A program made the translations under genes and the position numbers. From contig NZ_CP049905.1 in assembly GCF_011305535.1 (NCBI RefSeq), positions 4,834,001 through 4,898,000 on the forward strand: 64,000 bases of DNA, in the 5' to 3' direction. This stretch comes from Diaphorobacter sp. HDW4B. GTDB taxonomy: Bacteria; Pseudomonadota; Gammaproteobacteria; Burkholderiales; Burkholderiaceae_C. The notes under the pieces are model-generated. The model was not told where the DNA came from. It ran no database searches and worked only from the letters and a program-made list of their open reading frames with translations. Below are positions 1 to 8,695 of this stretch, piece by piece (positions within the stretch are counted from its first letter, which is position 1; every line of letters begins with the position of its first letter).

Positions 1-872
1 TGCAGACGCAGGCATTGCATGAGCGCCAACGCATTGCCGAGCGCAATCTGGCCAACGCACAGCGACTGCTGCGCTGGCTGGAGTCGCGCGCCAAGGCGGG
101 CTCCGCATCCGCGCTTGAACTGGCGCAGCAGCGTGGTCTGGTGGCATCGCAGCGCCGAAACATCGCCGCGTTGCAGCAGCAGATGTCTCAGGCACGAAGC
201 ACAGTCTCGGTCCTGTTGAGCGAGCCCGTTCTGCCGCCATCTCCGCAGGCGGAGTGGGGCCGATTGACGGAGCCGCCGGTCGCCGCAGGCTTGCCATCGC
301 AACTGCTTACCCGTCGCCCGGACATCGCACGTGCAGAAGCGCAACTTACCGCTGCCCATGCCAATGTCGTCGCCGCCCGCGCCGCCATGCTGCCTTCCCT
401 CACGCTCAGCGCGGGCATCGCGGCGGGCGGCCGAAGTCTGGGCAGTGCCTTCGATCATCCGCTCTACACGCTGGCCGCCAATCTGGCCGCGCCCATCTTC
501 AACGCAGGCCGGCTCCAGGCCGGTGCCGATCTTGCATACGCGCAGCGCGAAGAACTGCTCGCCAACTACCGCCAATCCATCGTCGCCGCGTTCGCAGATG
601 CTGACGTCGCACTGCAGGCCGTGGACCAATTGCAGTCGCAAAACCTCGCACAAGGAGAAGTGCTTGCGCAGGCAGAGCGCGCACTGACATTGGCCGAGCG
701 CCGCCATGCAGCCGGTGCGGAGACCTTGCTGGTGCTGCTGGATGCGCAGCGCAGTCTGTATGCGGCTCAGGATGAAGCCGTGCAACTCAAGCTCGCGAGC
801 TTGCAGACGCGGGTGGCTTTGTTCAAGGCCTTGGGGGGAGGGTGGCTTGGGGAGCGTTCGGACTTGCTGTGA
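1..872 (+). CDS. RND efflux outer-membrane factor, NodT/OprM family (5' truncated by window edge)
   Basis: This is the C-terminal part of an outer-membrane channel of the TolC/OprM/NodT family, which joins an RND pump and a periplasmic adaptor to export drugs, metals or solvents. The reading frame is open from base 3, so the start and the expected lipobox lie outside the window. About 290 residues are visible. They contain the family signature LLTRRPDIARAEAQL followed by AARAAMLPSLTLSAG, and then the long helical repeat of the periplasmic barrel (coiled-coil-like, rich in Ala, Leu and Gln). The pump and adaptor genes are presumably upstream. It ends 13 bp from a convergent gene. Family assignment is secure; the substrate cannot be told. 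Confidence 0.9.
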   Translation, partial: QTQALHERQRIAERNLANAQRLLRWLESRAKAGSASALELAQQRGLVASQRRNIAALQQQMSQARSTVSVLLSEPVLPPSPQAEWGRLTEPPVAAGLPSQLLTRRPDIARAEAQLTAAHANVVAARAAMLPSLTLSAGIAAGGRSLGSAFDHPLYTLAANLAAPIFNAGRLQAGADLAYAQREELLANYRQSIVAAFADADVALQAVDQLQSQNLAQGEVLAQAERALTLAERRHAAGAETLLVLLDAQRSLYAAQDEAVQLKLASLQTRVALFKALGGGWLGERSDLL

Positions 873-885
873 TGACGGCTTGCTG

Positions 886-1413
886 TCAGCGTGGCCACGG
901 CCCGCGCCCTGCGTGGGTGCGTGTCCATCCGTCGTCCAGCACGCCGTTGTTGATTTCGCAGGAGGCTGGCGTCGCCTGCGTTCCTGTCGTCGGAGCGCCG
1001 GCGATGTTCACCGATGTGAAGGGTACGGAGATCACGATGGTCAGCACGCGTTGGTTCTTGCCCCGGATCGCGTAGGTGGCTCCTTCGCCCATGGGAAAGT
1101 TGGTCTGGTACCAGCCAAAGCACATCTGCGCCTCTCGTTCGAGTGTGGAAGAGGGCGTCTCTTCCACTGGTGCACTTGCGGTTGCGGCGGGTGCTGCGGC
1201 GGAGGAGGTCGGCGCGTTGCGGCGTGTCGGGGAACTGGTGGATTGGGGCGGCGTGGGAGGGTTGGCTTCCAACTCCAACTGTGTACTGGTGGCGTCAGCA
1301 GGGCACGGCGTGTCCTGATACCAGGTCTTGCCATTGCCGGTGCATTTCGTGACCGACCATGCGCACGAGTGCATGCCGAGAATCGCGACTATTCCACAGA
1401 GCATCTTGAACAT
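886..1413 (-). CDS. Small secreted DUF4124-like protein
   Basis: A 175-residue protein with a clear N-terminal signal peptide (hydrophobic residues 3-18, likely cut near Ala-Trp-Ser). After it comes the motif KCTGNGKTWYQDTPC, which resembles the short DUF4124 segment common in Burkholderiales exported proteins. A Pro/Thr/Ser/Ala-rich linker (about residues 48-90) follows, then a short C-terminal domain containing CFGWYQTNF. The function is unknown; a periplasmic or cell-surface role is inferred from the signal peptide alone. It is convergent with the efflux gene and divergent from the metalloprotease gene, with a 226-bp AT-richer spacer between. Confidence 0.65.
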   Translation of the reverse strand: MFKMLCGIVAILGMHSCAWSVTKCTGNGKTWYQDTPCPADATSTQLELEANPPTPPQSTSSPTRRNAPTSSAAAPAATASAPVEETPSSTLEREAQMCFGWYQTNFPMGEGATYAIRGKNQRVLTIVISVPFTSVNIAGAPTTGTQATPASCEINNGVLDDGWTRTHAGRGPWPR

Positions 1414-1545
1414 GGCGCTTTTCCAGAATCAAAAAATTGCTTGCTGACGAGCTCCGGTTCAATGCGTCCGAATGCCGTGCGCGATCAAGTACCGGGGGCG
1501 GGAGCGAGCCACCATTGTCAGTCATCCCAAATTCCGATCTTTTTA

Positions 1546-1576
1546 ATTGTTAACTAACTGGCTAACAATGTAAAAT
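1546..1576 (+). promoter_or_regulatory. Candidate promoter and operator for the metalloprotease gene
   Basis: A perfect 7-bp inverted repeat ATTGTTA-N10-TAACAAT (1546-1552 and 1563-1569) lies upstream of the lipoprotein metalloprotease. It overlaps a sigma70-like pair: TTGTTA (1547-1552) and TAAAAT (1571-1576) with an 18-bp spacer. The local sequence is clearly more AT-rich than its surroundings. An operator covering the -35 box would suggest repression. Both assignments are by eye. Confidence 0.4.
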
Positions 1577-1639
1577 TTGCAACTTTCGGATTTGGCCTGT
1601 CGCTGCCCCGGATCCTCTGGGAGTCAGCCTTGAACTGCT

Positions 1640-4600
1640 TTGAATGCTCACAAAAACATAGTCCAGCGTTGGACACTGACGCTCCTGGCCAGCTTGGTAC
1701 TTGTCGCCTGCGGTGGCGGCGGCAGTGGATCGAATGCATGGACCGATCCCCCGGCTTCCGGGCAGGCTCCTGACAACAGCACTCCGTCGGAGGTCACGCC
1801 GCCCACGGAGGTGCCGCCTCTTGAAGTGCTGCCGCCGACCACGGAAACCCCTGGCGAGACGCCTCCGGTGACCGAGACGCCAGTGGTCACGCCACCCACC
1901 ACGGAGACGCCCGTCGTCACGCCCCCTGTGACCGAAACGCCTGTGGTGACTCCGCCCACGACGGAAACTCCTGTCGTCACGCCTCCGGTGGTGGTGACGC
2001 CGCCCGTGACGGAGACCCCGGTCGTGACGCCGCCAGTCACCGAGACGCCAGTGGTCACCCCGCCCGTGACGGAAACTCCTGTCGTCACTCCTCCGACCAC
2101 GGAAACACCCGTAGTGACGCCGCCTGTCACGGATCGCATTGCCGAAGCGCTTGCCACGGGCAACAGCAGCAAGTTGATCGAAGAGGACAAGCTCACGCTG
2201 CTGCAATCGGCCACGAAGATCATTCAAGGCACTCGCCAGCAGCAGCAGGCGCTGATTGCCAAGCTGATCGACGACAGCACGGCGTCCACGCTGGATTTCA
2301 CCAAGGACAGCCAGACGGTCAGCCCGATCCTGTCCACGGCGGCCACTCCGCTGCTGGTGTCCACCAGCGGCAACATGCTGGCGAGCATCAGCACGGCGCA
2401 TGGCGGGCGTTCGTTGGGGTATGGCAAGGATCTGCTGGGACAACTCTCGTCCACTTCGGGATCGAATCAAACGCAGTGGCCGCTGTTCAAGCGCAGCTTC
2501 ACCTGGCTGGTGACCGGAGATGCGCAGGGCACGCTGCCCGCCACGGTGCGCGTGGCCACGCAGAGCTACAGCGCCACCAACGTCGCCAATCTTCTGACGC
2601 GCCTGGGCAGTAAGGCCACCGCGGTGACTTGCGCCATCGCCACTTCCACCAACACCTGCTGGCAGGATGTGGACGTGTTCGTCTTCGGGCAGAACACACC
2701 GGCGTCGGGCGCGTTGACGGATCTGGTCAGCAGCTATCTGGCAGCGGGCAAGGCCGTGATCTATCTGCACTCCAACTGGGGCGACTCCGCAGGCGGTCGT
2801 CAGGTGTTGAATGCCATGGGCATGCAACTGGGCGGCTACGGCGGCAACTGGTTTGCGGCCACCACGGGTTTCCAGATCGCCAGCGCGCAGACGGCTGCGC
2901 TGCAACGCCAGGCGGCGGATCGCCTTGGCAATCATGAGACTGTGCTGCTTGCGCTGCTCAACGGCACGAGCGCGAATTTCGCCAGCGACACCAGCTTGAT
3001 CAGCAAGCTCGATGGCATCCGCACCGACATGGTGGCGCAGGAGTCGCAGGGCATAGACATGTTCGTCGACTCCTTCCTGCAAAAACCTTATCTGGATGCG
3101 CAGCGCCGACTGGTGCTGTGGGCCGATCTGGTGCGCAAGGAGGTGGATTACGCCAAGGTTGTGCGCTCCAATGCCAACGAGGTTTTGAAGACCATGGCGG
3201 CCGACACTTGGAGTTTTGCCACGCGCGGCTACGAAAGCACGCCGCTGAGCTTTGGCGACTGGATGCCTGCAGCGTCGAGCAAGCTGGCGACGATTCAGAA
3301 CTGGGAGACCATCGAAGTCACCATCGCGCAGGCCAGCGGAGCGACTGCCATCGGTCGCGGCGCGGTGCCGGGCAAGCCGGTGCAGATCGAGATCGTGGAT
3401 GCGGCGGGCGCGAGCTTGGGTGTGCGCGTGGGCTTTGTGCGAACCCGTGGCAATCCGCTGGCCCAGGAGAAGTACCTGCGCCCGCGTTACCCGGACATTC
3501 ATCAGGCTGCGCTCACTTCGGGCAAGACCTTGAACTACACGACGGCCTGGGGCGGTCCGCTGTTCCTGAGCTACTCGGGCGCAACGGCGGGTTCGACCGT
3601 CAAGCTGCGTGTGCGCGGTGGCACCAAGTATGCGCACTTCGACTTCACGCGCACGCCGACGACGGCCGAACTCGACGAAGCCGTGCAGGCACTCAGCCGT
3701 GCGGACTTCGGCTGGCAGACCTCGAAGATGGCGGGTGGCGAAGTGCAGCAGACCATTGCCTATGCCAAGAGCGCCATCGGCACGCGCGATCCCAAGTCGT
3801 ATGTGGTCGATCGCCTCAAGGGCATGATCTTCGACAGCAACCACCTGGCCAACGGCTACAACAACATCGCGCCGAGCACCAATGTGGCCAACGTCTGCGC
3901 CACGCTGGGCTGGGACTGCACGGGCAGCGTGCACCGCGCGCCGAACGTGCAGCACTTTGTGGGCTGGCTGGCGGCTTGCGGCTTCCTGTGTTCGGGCAAT
4001 CCTTCGGATGGTTCGGCAGGGCTGTCGCCGGGCTGGGGTTGGTGGCATGAGCTGGGGCACAACACGCTGATCCGCCACATGACACTGCTCACCGATAACG
4101 GCGGCGGTTGCCCGGTCGAGTGCGACAACAACATCCTGGCCAATGCCAGTGCGTTGCGTCAGTACGCGATCACCAATGGGTCGGAGAACAACAGCGGCGA
4201 CCGCATCGATCACAAGAAGCTGTACCAGGACATCGTGGCAGCGCGCGCCACCGGCAAGACGGGTGCTGAACTGCAGGCCGACATGTTCGAGCGCTTCTGG
4301 ACCAAGGCCAAGAAGACCGACAATTCGATGCGCGCGGTGCATTTCCAACTGGCGTTCATCTACACCAAGGAACGTCTGGGTCAGGCCCAGCCGCAGCCGC
4401 TCGATGTGGTGGACTTCATCGGCTTGCTCGGACGCGGCACGCGCCTGATCGACAGCACTTGGACTGCTGCCAACAAGAGTTCGCTCGGCATGGACCTGTA
4501 CACCAGCAAGACCATCAGCAACCACGAACTGCTGTATGTGCTGTCCAGCATGATCATCGGCCGCGACATGCGCCAAATGTTCTACCACTACGGCATTCCG

Positions 4601-4750
4601 CTGAGCAGCACAGCGCTGGAATCGATTGCCGCGCACAACCTGCCGCAACTCGGCCCCGAGTTCTACGCGCTGGTCCAAGGGCAGGGCAACCAGCTCGAAA
4701 AGGGCAAGTGGGTGAATCTGGCCACCAGCGTGCCAGCCTATCCGTTCTGA
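1640..4750 (+). CDS. ImpA-family (M60-like) lipoprotein metalloprotease with Thr/Pro-rich stalk
   Basis: A 1036-residue predicted surface lipoprotein. The start is TTG at 1640, because a stop lies at 1631 in frame and no ATG precedes the signal peptide. The signal sequence ends in a lipobox (LVAC, followed by GGGG). Residues about 50-165 are a low-complexity stalk of TETPVVTPP-type repeats. The next region (about 280-420) matches the N-terminal domain of ImpA-type peptidases. The zinc motif HELGHN begins at His803 in a WWHELGHN context, as in M60/M88-like gluzincins. Characterised relatives (Pseudomonas IMPa) cleave next to O-glycosylated Ser/Thr in mucin-like proteins. Substrate here is inferred. 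It is a single gene with its own promoter region. Confidence 0.85.
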   Translation: MNAHKNIVQRWTLTLLASLVLVACGGGGSGSNAWTDPPASGQAPDNSTPSEVTPPTEVPPLEVLPPTTETPGETPPVTETPVVTPPTTETPVVTPPVTETPVVTPPTTETPVVTPPVVVTPPVTETPVVTPPVTETPVVTPPVTETPVVTPPTTETPVVTPPVTDRIAEALATGNSSKLIEEDKLTLLQSATKIIQGTRQQQQALIAKLIDDSTASTLDFTKDSQTVSPILSTAATPLLVSTSGNMLASISTAHGGRSLGYGKDLLGQLSSTSGSNQTQWPLFKRSFTWLVTGDAQGTLPATVRVATQSYSATNVANLLTRLGSKATAVTCAIATSTNTCWQDVDVFVFGQNTPASGALTDLVSSYLAAGKAVIYLHSNWGDSAGGRQVLNAMGMQLGGYGGNWFAATTGFQIASAQTAALQRQAADRLGNHETVLLALLNGTSANFASDTSLISKLDGIRTDMVAQESQGIDMFVDSFLQKPYLDAQRRLVLWADLVRKEVDYAKVVRSNANEVLKTMAADTWSFATRGYESTPLSFGDWMPAASSKLATIQNWETIEVTIAQASGATAIGRGAVPGKPVQIEIVDAAGASLGVRVGFVRTRGNPLAQEKYLRPRYPDIHQAALTSGKTLNYTTAWGGPLFLSYSGATAGSTVKLRVRGGTKYAHFDFTRTPTTAELDEAVQALSRADFGWQTSKMAGGEVQQTIAYAKSAIGTRDPKSYVVDRLKGMIFDSNHLANGYNNIAPSTNVANVCATLGWDCTGSVHRAPNVQHFVGWLAACGFLCSGNPSDGSAGLSPGWGWWHELGHNTLIRHMTLLTDNGGGCPVECDNNILANASALRQYAITNGSENNSGDRIDHKKLYQDIVAARATGKTGAELQADMFERFWTKAKKTDNSMRAVHFQLAFIYTKERLGQAQPQPLDVVDFIGLLGRGTRLIDSTWTAANKSSLGMDLYTSKTISNHELLYVLSSMIIGRDMRQMFYHYGIPLSSTALESIAAHNLPQLGPEFYALVQGQGNQLEKGKWVNLATSVPAYPF
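1837..2133 (+). repeat. Tandem Thr-Glu-Thr-Pro-Val-Val-Thr-Pro-Pro coding repeats
   Basis: Imperfect tandem repeats of about 27-30 bp encode variants of TETPVVTPP, with V/T swaps and one VVVTPP unit. Copies differ mainly at third codon positions (ACG/ACC/ACT, CCG/CCC/CCT), so protein sequence is kept while the DNA drifts. The repeats form the stalk between the lipid anchor and the globular metalloprotease domains. Copy number is likely to vary between strains. Confidence 0.85.
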
Positions 4751-4768
4751 TTGGCGCAGACCTGCAAA

Positions 4769-4802
4769 CCGGTGATCTCCCGCATTCGCTTGAGATCACC
4801 GG
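4769..4802. other. 11-bp perfect stem-loop between convergent genes
   Basis: CCGGTGATCTC (4769-4779) pairs perfectly with GAGATCACCGG (4792-4802) around a 12-nt loop. It sits between the stop of the metalloprotease gene and the end of the convergent gene. No T-tract follows on either strand, so it is not a canonical intrinsic terminator. It may protect mRNA 3' ends or act with Rho. Confidence 0.5.
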
Positions 4803-4833
4803 CAGCGCAGTCAGTGGGGTCCGCTTACCCGGA

Positions 4834-5316
4834 TCAGTAACCCGTCTCCTGCACATACCGCCGATTGGCGCGGTCCCATGCGGCTTTGACGGCGGGCTGT
4901 GCCTTCTCCCATTTCAGGCCGCCTTGCGCGTGCTCGCGGTCCCATTTTCTGGCCCACTCGGCGCGGGCCGTATCCCAATCGGTTCCGGCAACGCGGGCTT
5001 CCCAACCGGCGCGATAAGCCGGGCCGTAATGCGCGAAGGTGTGGCCCGCGACAAAGTAAGGCTCTTGCTCATAGACCGCATGCCAGTAGGCTTCCTCGTC
5101 CGTGGGGTTGATGACTTCGGCGGCGCTTTTGCCCGCCAGCCCGCCCACCACCGCGCCGACGACGGCTCCGGCAATGGCTCCCAGAGGGCCCGCCAATGAT
5201 CCGGCCGCAGCCCCTGTGACGGCACCGCCCGCAGCGCCCACGCCCGTACCGACGGGATGCGATCCTGGTGCGCCGGTGATCGGGTCACGATTCAGCTTGT
5301 CATTCGAGTCACTCAT
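4834..5316 (-). CDS. Hypothetical glycine-zipper-like protein
   Basis: A 160-residue protein. I chose the ATG at 5316 because AAGGAGACC lies just upstream of it; an in-frame start 51 nt further out has no such site. After a polar N-terminus, residues about 20-65 form a Gly/Ala-rich segment with many GxxxG and AxxxG spacings (GAAGGAVTGAAAG, GAVVGAVVGGLAG), typical of glycine-zipper helices that insert in or lie on membranes. The C-terminal half is Trp/Tyr/Asp-rich, with repeated A-W/Y-x-x-A patterns (YRAGWEARVAGTDW). Proteins of this shape are often stress-induced in Burkholderiales, but the function is unknown. It stands alone and is convergent with the metalloprotease gene. Confidence 0.7.
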   Translation of the reverse strand: MSDSNDKLNRDPITGAPGSHPVGTGVGAAGGAVTGAAAGSLAGPLGAIAGAVVGAVVGGLAGKSAAEVINPTDEEAYWHAVYEQEPYFVAGHTFAHYGPAYRAGWEARVAGTDWDTARAEWARKWDREHAQGGLKWEKAQPAVKAAWDRANRRYVQETGY

Positions 5317-5440
5317 GATGGTCTCCTTGTGCAGGGAATGGACCTGCTTTGTCCATGCTCGATCCATTGGGCGACTGCCTGCGCGTTCTGTCTGTAGGAG
5401 AAATGAGCATGCTTTGCTGGGACGGCACGCAATGGCGCAA

Positions 5441-5482
5441 CGAAAAAAGCCTGCTGGATGAACGAATCATCCAGCAGGCTTT
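5441..5482 (-). terminator. Strong intrinsic terminator of the FAD dehydrogenase operon
   Basis: A 16-bp perfect stem (5446-5461 with 5467-5482) around a 5-nt loop, followed on the minus strand by a run of six T (complement of 5443-5448). It lies directly after the cytochrome c gene and closes that three-gene operon. Confidence 0.9.
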
Positions 5483-5500
5483 GGGTTGAAAGCGCCGTGC

Positions 5501-6892
5501 TTACTTGGCGCGATCCGGTGCCGCTGCGGCCTGCACTTGCTTGCGCAGCTTGGCGACTTGATCGGCCTTCACCGCAGGGGCCTGATTGCCCCAGCTGTTG
5601 CGCACAAACGTGGCGATCTGTGCGACTTCGGCATCCGTCAGGCGATCGGCGAAACCGGGCATGGCGAAGTGCGTGGGCGCGTCGGTCGTGCTGGGCATTT
5701 CAGCGCCTTGCAAGATCAGGTGGATCACCGAGCTGGGGTCTTGCGCATTCACGCTGGGGTTGAGCGCCAGCGCCGGGAAGACGCCGTCGTAGCCCTTGCC
5801 GGAAGTGCGGTGGCAGGCCGCGCAGTTGTCCACGAAGAGCAGGGCGCCGAGGTCCTTGGTCGAGCCGTCGAACATCGCCTTGGCGGCGCTGTCGTCATAG
5901 GCCAGAACCGGTGCATCGGGCTTGAGCGGCGAGAGCGTTTTCAGGTACGCGGCCATCGCTTGCAGGTCTGCATCGGTCATGTGCTGCGTGCTGTGCGAGA
6001 CCACATCGCCCATCGATCCGAAGGTGGCACCGTGCGCATTGCGGCCAGTCTTGAGCAGTTCGGTGATGTCCTGCTCGCTCCAGCTTCCAAGGCCATCGGC
6101 CTTGTCGCCGCGCAGATTGCGTGCGAGCCAGCCTTCGAGCACGCTGCCCGACAGAAACGCCGTGCCCTCGGCATCGGTGCTGGCCTTTTCTTGCAAGGCC
6201 ACGCCACGTGGTGTGTGGCAGGTGCTGCAGTGGCCCAGACCTTCGACCAGATAACGGCCGACGGCAATCTTGTCGCCTTCGGGAATGGGCGTGTTGTCGG
6301 TGGTGACGACGGGTGCGAACATCTTGCGCCAGATGGCGAGCGGCCAGCGCATGGACAGCGGCCAGGTGATGTCCGTGTCCTTGTTGGCCTGCTCGACCGG
6401 CGGCACGCCCTGCATGAAGTAGGCGTACATGGCCTTCACATCGTCGGGCTTCACGTAGGCATACGAGGTGTAGGGCATGGCCGGGTACAGCGTATGGCCT
6501 TGCTTGGCGATGCCGTGGCGAACCGCGTTGTCGAACTCTTCGAGCGAGTAGTTGCCGATGCCGGTGGTCTTGTCGGGCGTGATGTTGGTCGAGTAGACCT
6601 TGCCGATCGGCGTTTCCATGCCGAGGCCGCCCGCAAATGGCTTGCCACCTGCAGATGTGTGGCATGCCACGCAGTCGCCCGCGCGGGCCAGATAAGCACC
6701 GCGCAGCACCAATGGATCATCGGGGAGTTTGGGCTCGGCTGCTGCCTTGTGCACGTTGTCGGCTTCGAGCTTCACATCATCGATGTGGGCCTGTGTGGCG
6801 CGGGACAGGCCCCAGCTTCCCAGCAATGCCACGGCGACGATGGCAGCGGCGCAGGCGGTGAGCGTTGTGGTGATCTTCTTCGTCATCATCAT
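5501..6892 (-). CDS. Triheme cytochrome c subunit of membrane-bound FAD dehydrogenase
   Basis: A 463-residue exported cytochrome with an N-terminal hydrophobic signal/anchor (about residues 9-28) and three heme c sites: CVACH at 74-78, CSTCH at 222-226 and CAACH at 357-361. This is the standard form of the electron-transfer subunit of gluconate, sorbitol, fructose and alcohol dehydrogenases, which passes electrons from the flavoprotein to ubiquinone at the outer face of the inner membrane. It is the last gene of the operon, starting 15 bp after the GMC subunit, and is followed by a strong terminator. Several ATG codons in a row make the exact start uncertain by two codons. Confidence 0.92.
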   Translation of the reverse strand: MMMTKKITTTLTACAAAIVAVALLGSWGLSRATQAHIDDVKLEADNVHKAAAEPKLPDDPLVLRGAYLARAGDCVACHTSAGGKPFAGGLGMETPIGKVYSTNITPDKTTGIGNYSLEEFDNAVRHGIAKQGHTLYPAMPYTSYAYVKPDDVKAMYAYFMQGVPPVEQANKDTDITWPLSMRWPLAIWRKMFAPVVTTDNTPIPEGDKIAVGRYLVEGLGHCSTCHTPRGVALQEKASTDAEGTAFLSGSVLEGWLARNLRGDKADGLGSWSEQDITELLKTGRNAHGATFGSMGDVVSHSTQHMTDADLQAMAAYLKTLSPLKPDAPVLAYDDSAAKAMFDGSTKDLGALLFVDNCAACHRTSGKGYDGVFPALALNPSVNAQDPSSVIHLILQGAEMPSTTDAPTHFAMPGFADRLTDAEVAQIATFVRNSWGNQAPAVKADQVAKLRKQVQAAAAPDRAK

Positions 6893-6907
6893 GTTGTTCG
6901 TGCCTCC

Positions 6908-8683
6908 TTACGCTTGGACCAGTGGGCCAGGGTTCTTGAGGTACTGCGTGCGGATCGCATGCACCGACCAGTAAGCCAGCGCGCCGACCAGACCGGTCGG
7001 GTTGTAGCCCATGTTGTAGGGGAAGGCGCTTGCGCCCTGCACGAACACGTTGGACACATCCCAGCATTGCAGAAAGCGGTTCACGACACTGTTCTTGGGA
7101 TTCGTGCCCATGATCGCGCCGCCCGTGTTGTGGGTGGTCTGGTAAGGGCGCACATCGTAGTGCGAGCCCTTCTTGCGGATGCTCGACCACATCTTTTCAG
7201 GATTCAATTCCTTGGCGACCAGTTCGGCCTTGTCGCCCACAAACTTGAGCATGTCGAATTCGTTGTCGTGCCAGTCGAAGGTCATGCGCAGCAGCGGCAT
7301 GCCGAAGGCGTCGCGGTAGGTGGGGTCGAGATCCAGATAAGAGTCGCGATAAGGCATCACCGAGCCGGACAGGCCGATGTTGAGAATGCGTTGGTAGCCT
7401 TCTTGCATGCCGGCCTTCCAGCCCGTGCCCCACTTGGGTGTGCCGGGTGCGATGGACGATTGCTTGATGGGTCGGCCACCGGCGCGTGCGTGCTTGGTGG
7501 TGGCACCGCCGATGAAGCCGTGTGGACCGTGGTCGAACTGGTCGCCGTTGAAGTCGTCCCACACCACGCCGGAGGCGCCTGCGCCGATGAACGGATTGAG
7601 GTAGGTTCCCTTCTTGAGCAGCACGTTTACGCCGCCGTTCATTTGATATGCGTAGTTTTTGCCAACCACGCCTTCGCCGGTTTTCGGGTCATAAGGCTTG
7701 CCGATGCCCGAGAGCAGCAGCAGGCGCACGTTGTGCATCTGGTAGGCGCAGAGAATCACCAGATCGGCGGGTTGCTCGACTTCGCGGCCTTGCGAATCGA
7801 CATACAGCACACCCGTGGCCTTCTTGGCAGTGTTGTCCATCAGCACCTTGAGCACATGCGCGCGGGTGCGCAGTTCGAAGTTGGGCTTCTTCATCAGCGA
7901 CGGCATGATGGTGGTCTGCGGCGATGCCTTGGAATACATGTAGCAGCCGTAGTGTTCGCAGAAGCCGCAGAAATTGCAGGGACCCAGACGCACGCCATAA
8001 GGATTGGTGTAAGGCTCGGACGCGTTTGAAGCAGGCAGCGGATAAGGATGCATGCCGGCATTCAGCGCGGCCTTTTCCACCAGCGATTCGCCATACACAT
8101 ACTTCAGCGCAGGCGTGGGATAGGGCTTGGAGCGGCTGCCTTCAAAAGGGTTGCCGCCCGCTTGCTTGACACCGTTGAGAACGCCCGCCGTACCCGATGT
8201 ACCGCACACATATTCAAACTGCGAGTAGAACGGCTCCAGTTCTTCATAAGTCACGCCGTGGTCCTGCAAGGTCATGTCTTCGGGCATGAACTTTTTGCCG
8301 TAACGCTCGACCGTGTTGCTGTACAGGCGTAGTTCTTCGGGCAGATTGCGGAACGTCATGCCGTTCCAGTGAAAGCCCGCGCCGCCCACACCATTGCCGA
8401 GCAGGAACGAACCATGCTGGCGATAAGGCACGGCCAGATCATCGGGCTTGTGGCGCACGGTAACGGTTTCGGTCGAGAGATCCTGATAGAGCTTGCCGCG
8501 CACCGAGTATGCGAGTTCGTCGATCACCTTGGGGTACTTGGCGTCGGTAGGTGTGTCCTGCATCGCACCGCGTTCGAGCGCGAGCACCTGCAGACCTTCT
8601 TGCGTGAGTTCCTGAGCCATGATCGCGCCGGTCCAGCCGAAGCCCACCAGCACCACGTCCACTTTGTCTTTTTTGATTGCCAT
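6908..8683 (-). CDS. GMC-family FAD dehydrogenase large subunit (gluconate/sugar dehydrogenase type)
   Basis: A 591-residue flavoprotein of the glucose-methanol-choline family. The FAD dinucleotide-binding motif GFGWTG is at residues 14-19, and the C-terminal active-site stretch THNTGGAIMGT is present. A cysteine cluster C236-x2-C239-x2-C242-x4-C247 matches the place where FAD glucose/fructose dehydrogenases bind an Fe-S cluster; cluster binding here is inferred. It would oxidise a sugar, sugar acid or polyol in the periplasm. Its export would ride with the Tat signal of the small subunit encoded just upstream, since it has no signal of its own. The true substrate cannot be read from sequence. 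Confidence 0.92.
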   Translation of the reverse strand: MAIKKDKVDVVLVGFGWTGAIMAQELTQEGLQVLALERGAMQDTPTDAKYPKVIDELAYSVRGKLYQDLSTETVTVRHKPDDLAVPYRQHGSFLLGNGVGGAGFHWNGMTFRNLPEELRLYSNTVERYGKKFMPEDMTLQDHGVTYEELEPFYSQFEYVCGTSGTAGVLNGVKQAGGNPFEGSRSKPYPTPALKYVYGESLVEKAALNAGMHPYPLPASNASEPYTNPYGVRLGPCNFCGFCEHYGCYMYSKASPQTTIMPSLMKKPNFELRTRAHVLKVLMDNTAKKATGVLYVDSQGREVEQPADLVILCAYQMHNVRLLLLSGIGKPYDPKTGEGVVGKNYAYQMNGGVNVLLKKGTYLNPFIGAGASGVVWDDFNGDQFDHGPHGFIGGATTKHARAGGRPIKQSSIAPGTPKWGTGWKAGMQEGYQRILNIGLSGSVMPYRDSYLDLDPTYRDAFGMPLLRMTFDWHDNEFDMLKFVGDKAELVAKELNPEKMWSSIRKKGSHYDVRPYQTTHNTGGAIMGTNPKNSVVNRFLQCWDVSNVFVQGASAFPYNMGYNPTGLVGALAYWSVHAIRTQYLKNPGPLVQA

Positions 8684-8695
8684 TTTTCCGACTCC

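Noticed and set aside
1837-2133. Tandem repeats considered as a CRISPR-like array
   Set aside because: Units are contiguous coding repeats in frame with the lipoprotein, without unique spacers.
1648-2223. Val/Gly/Thr-rich minus-strand frame opposite the metalloprotease stalk
   Set aside because: It is only the reverse reading of the Thr/Pro coding repeats, and the plus-strand protein has lipobox and domains.
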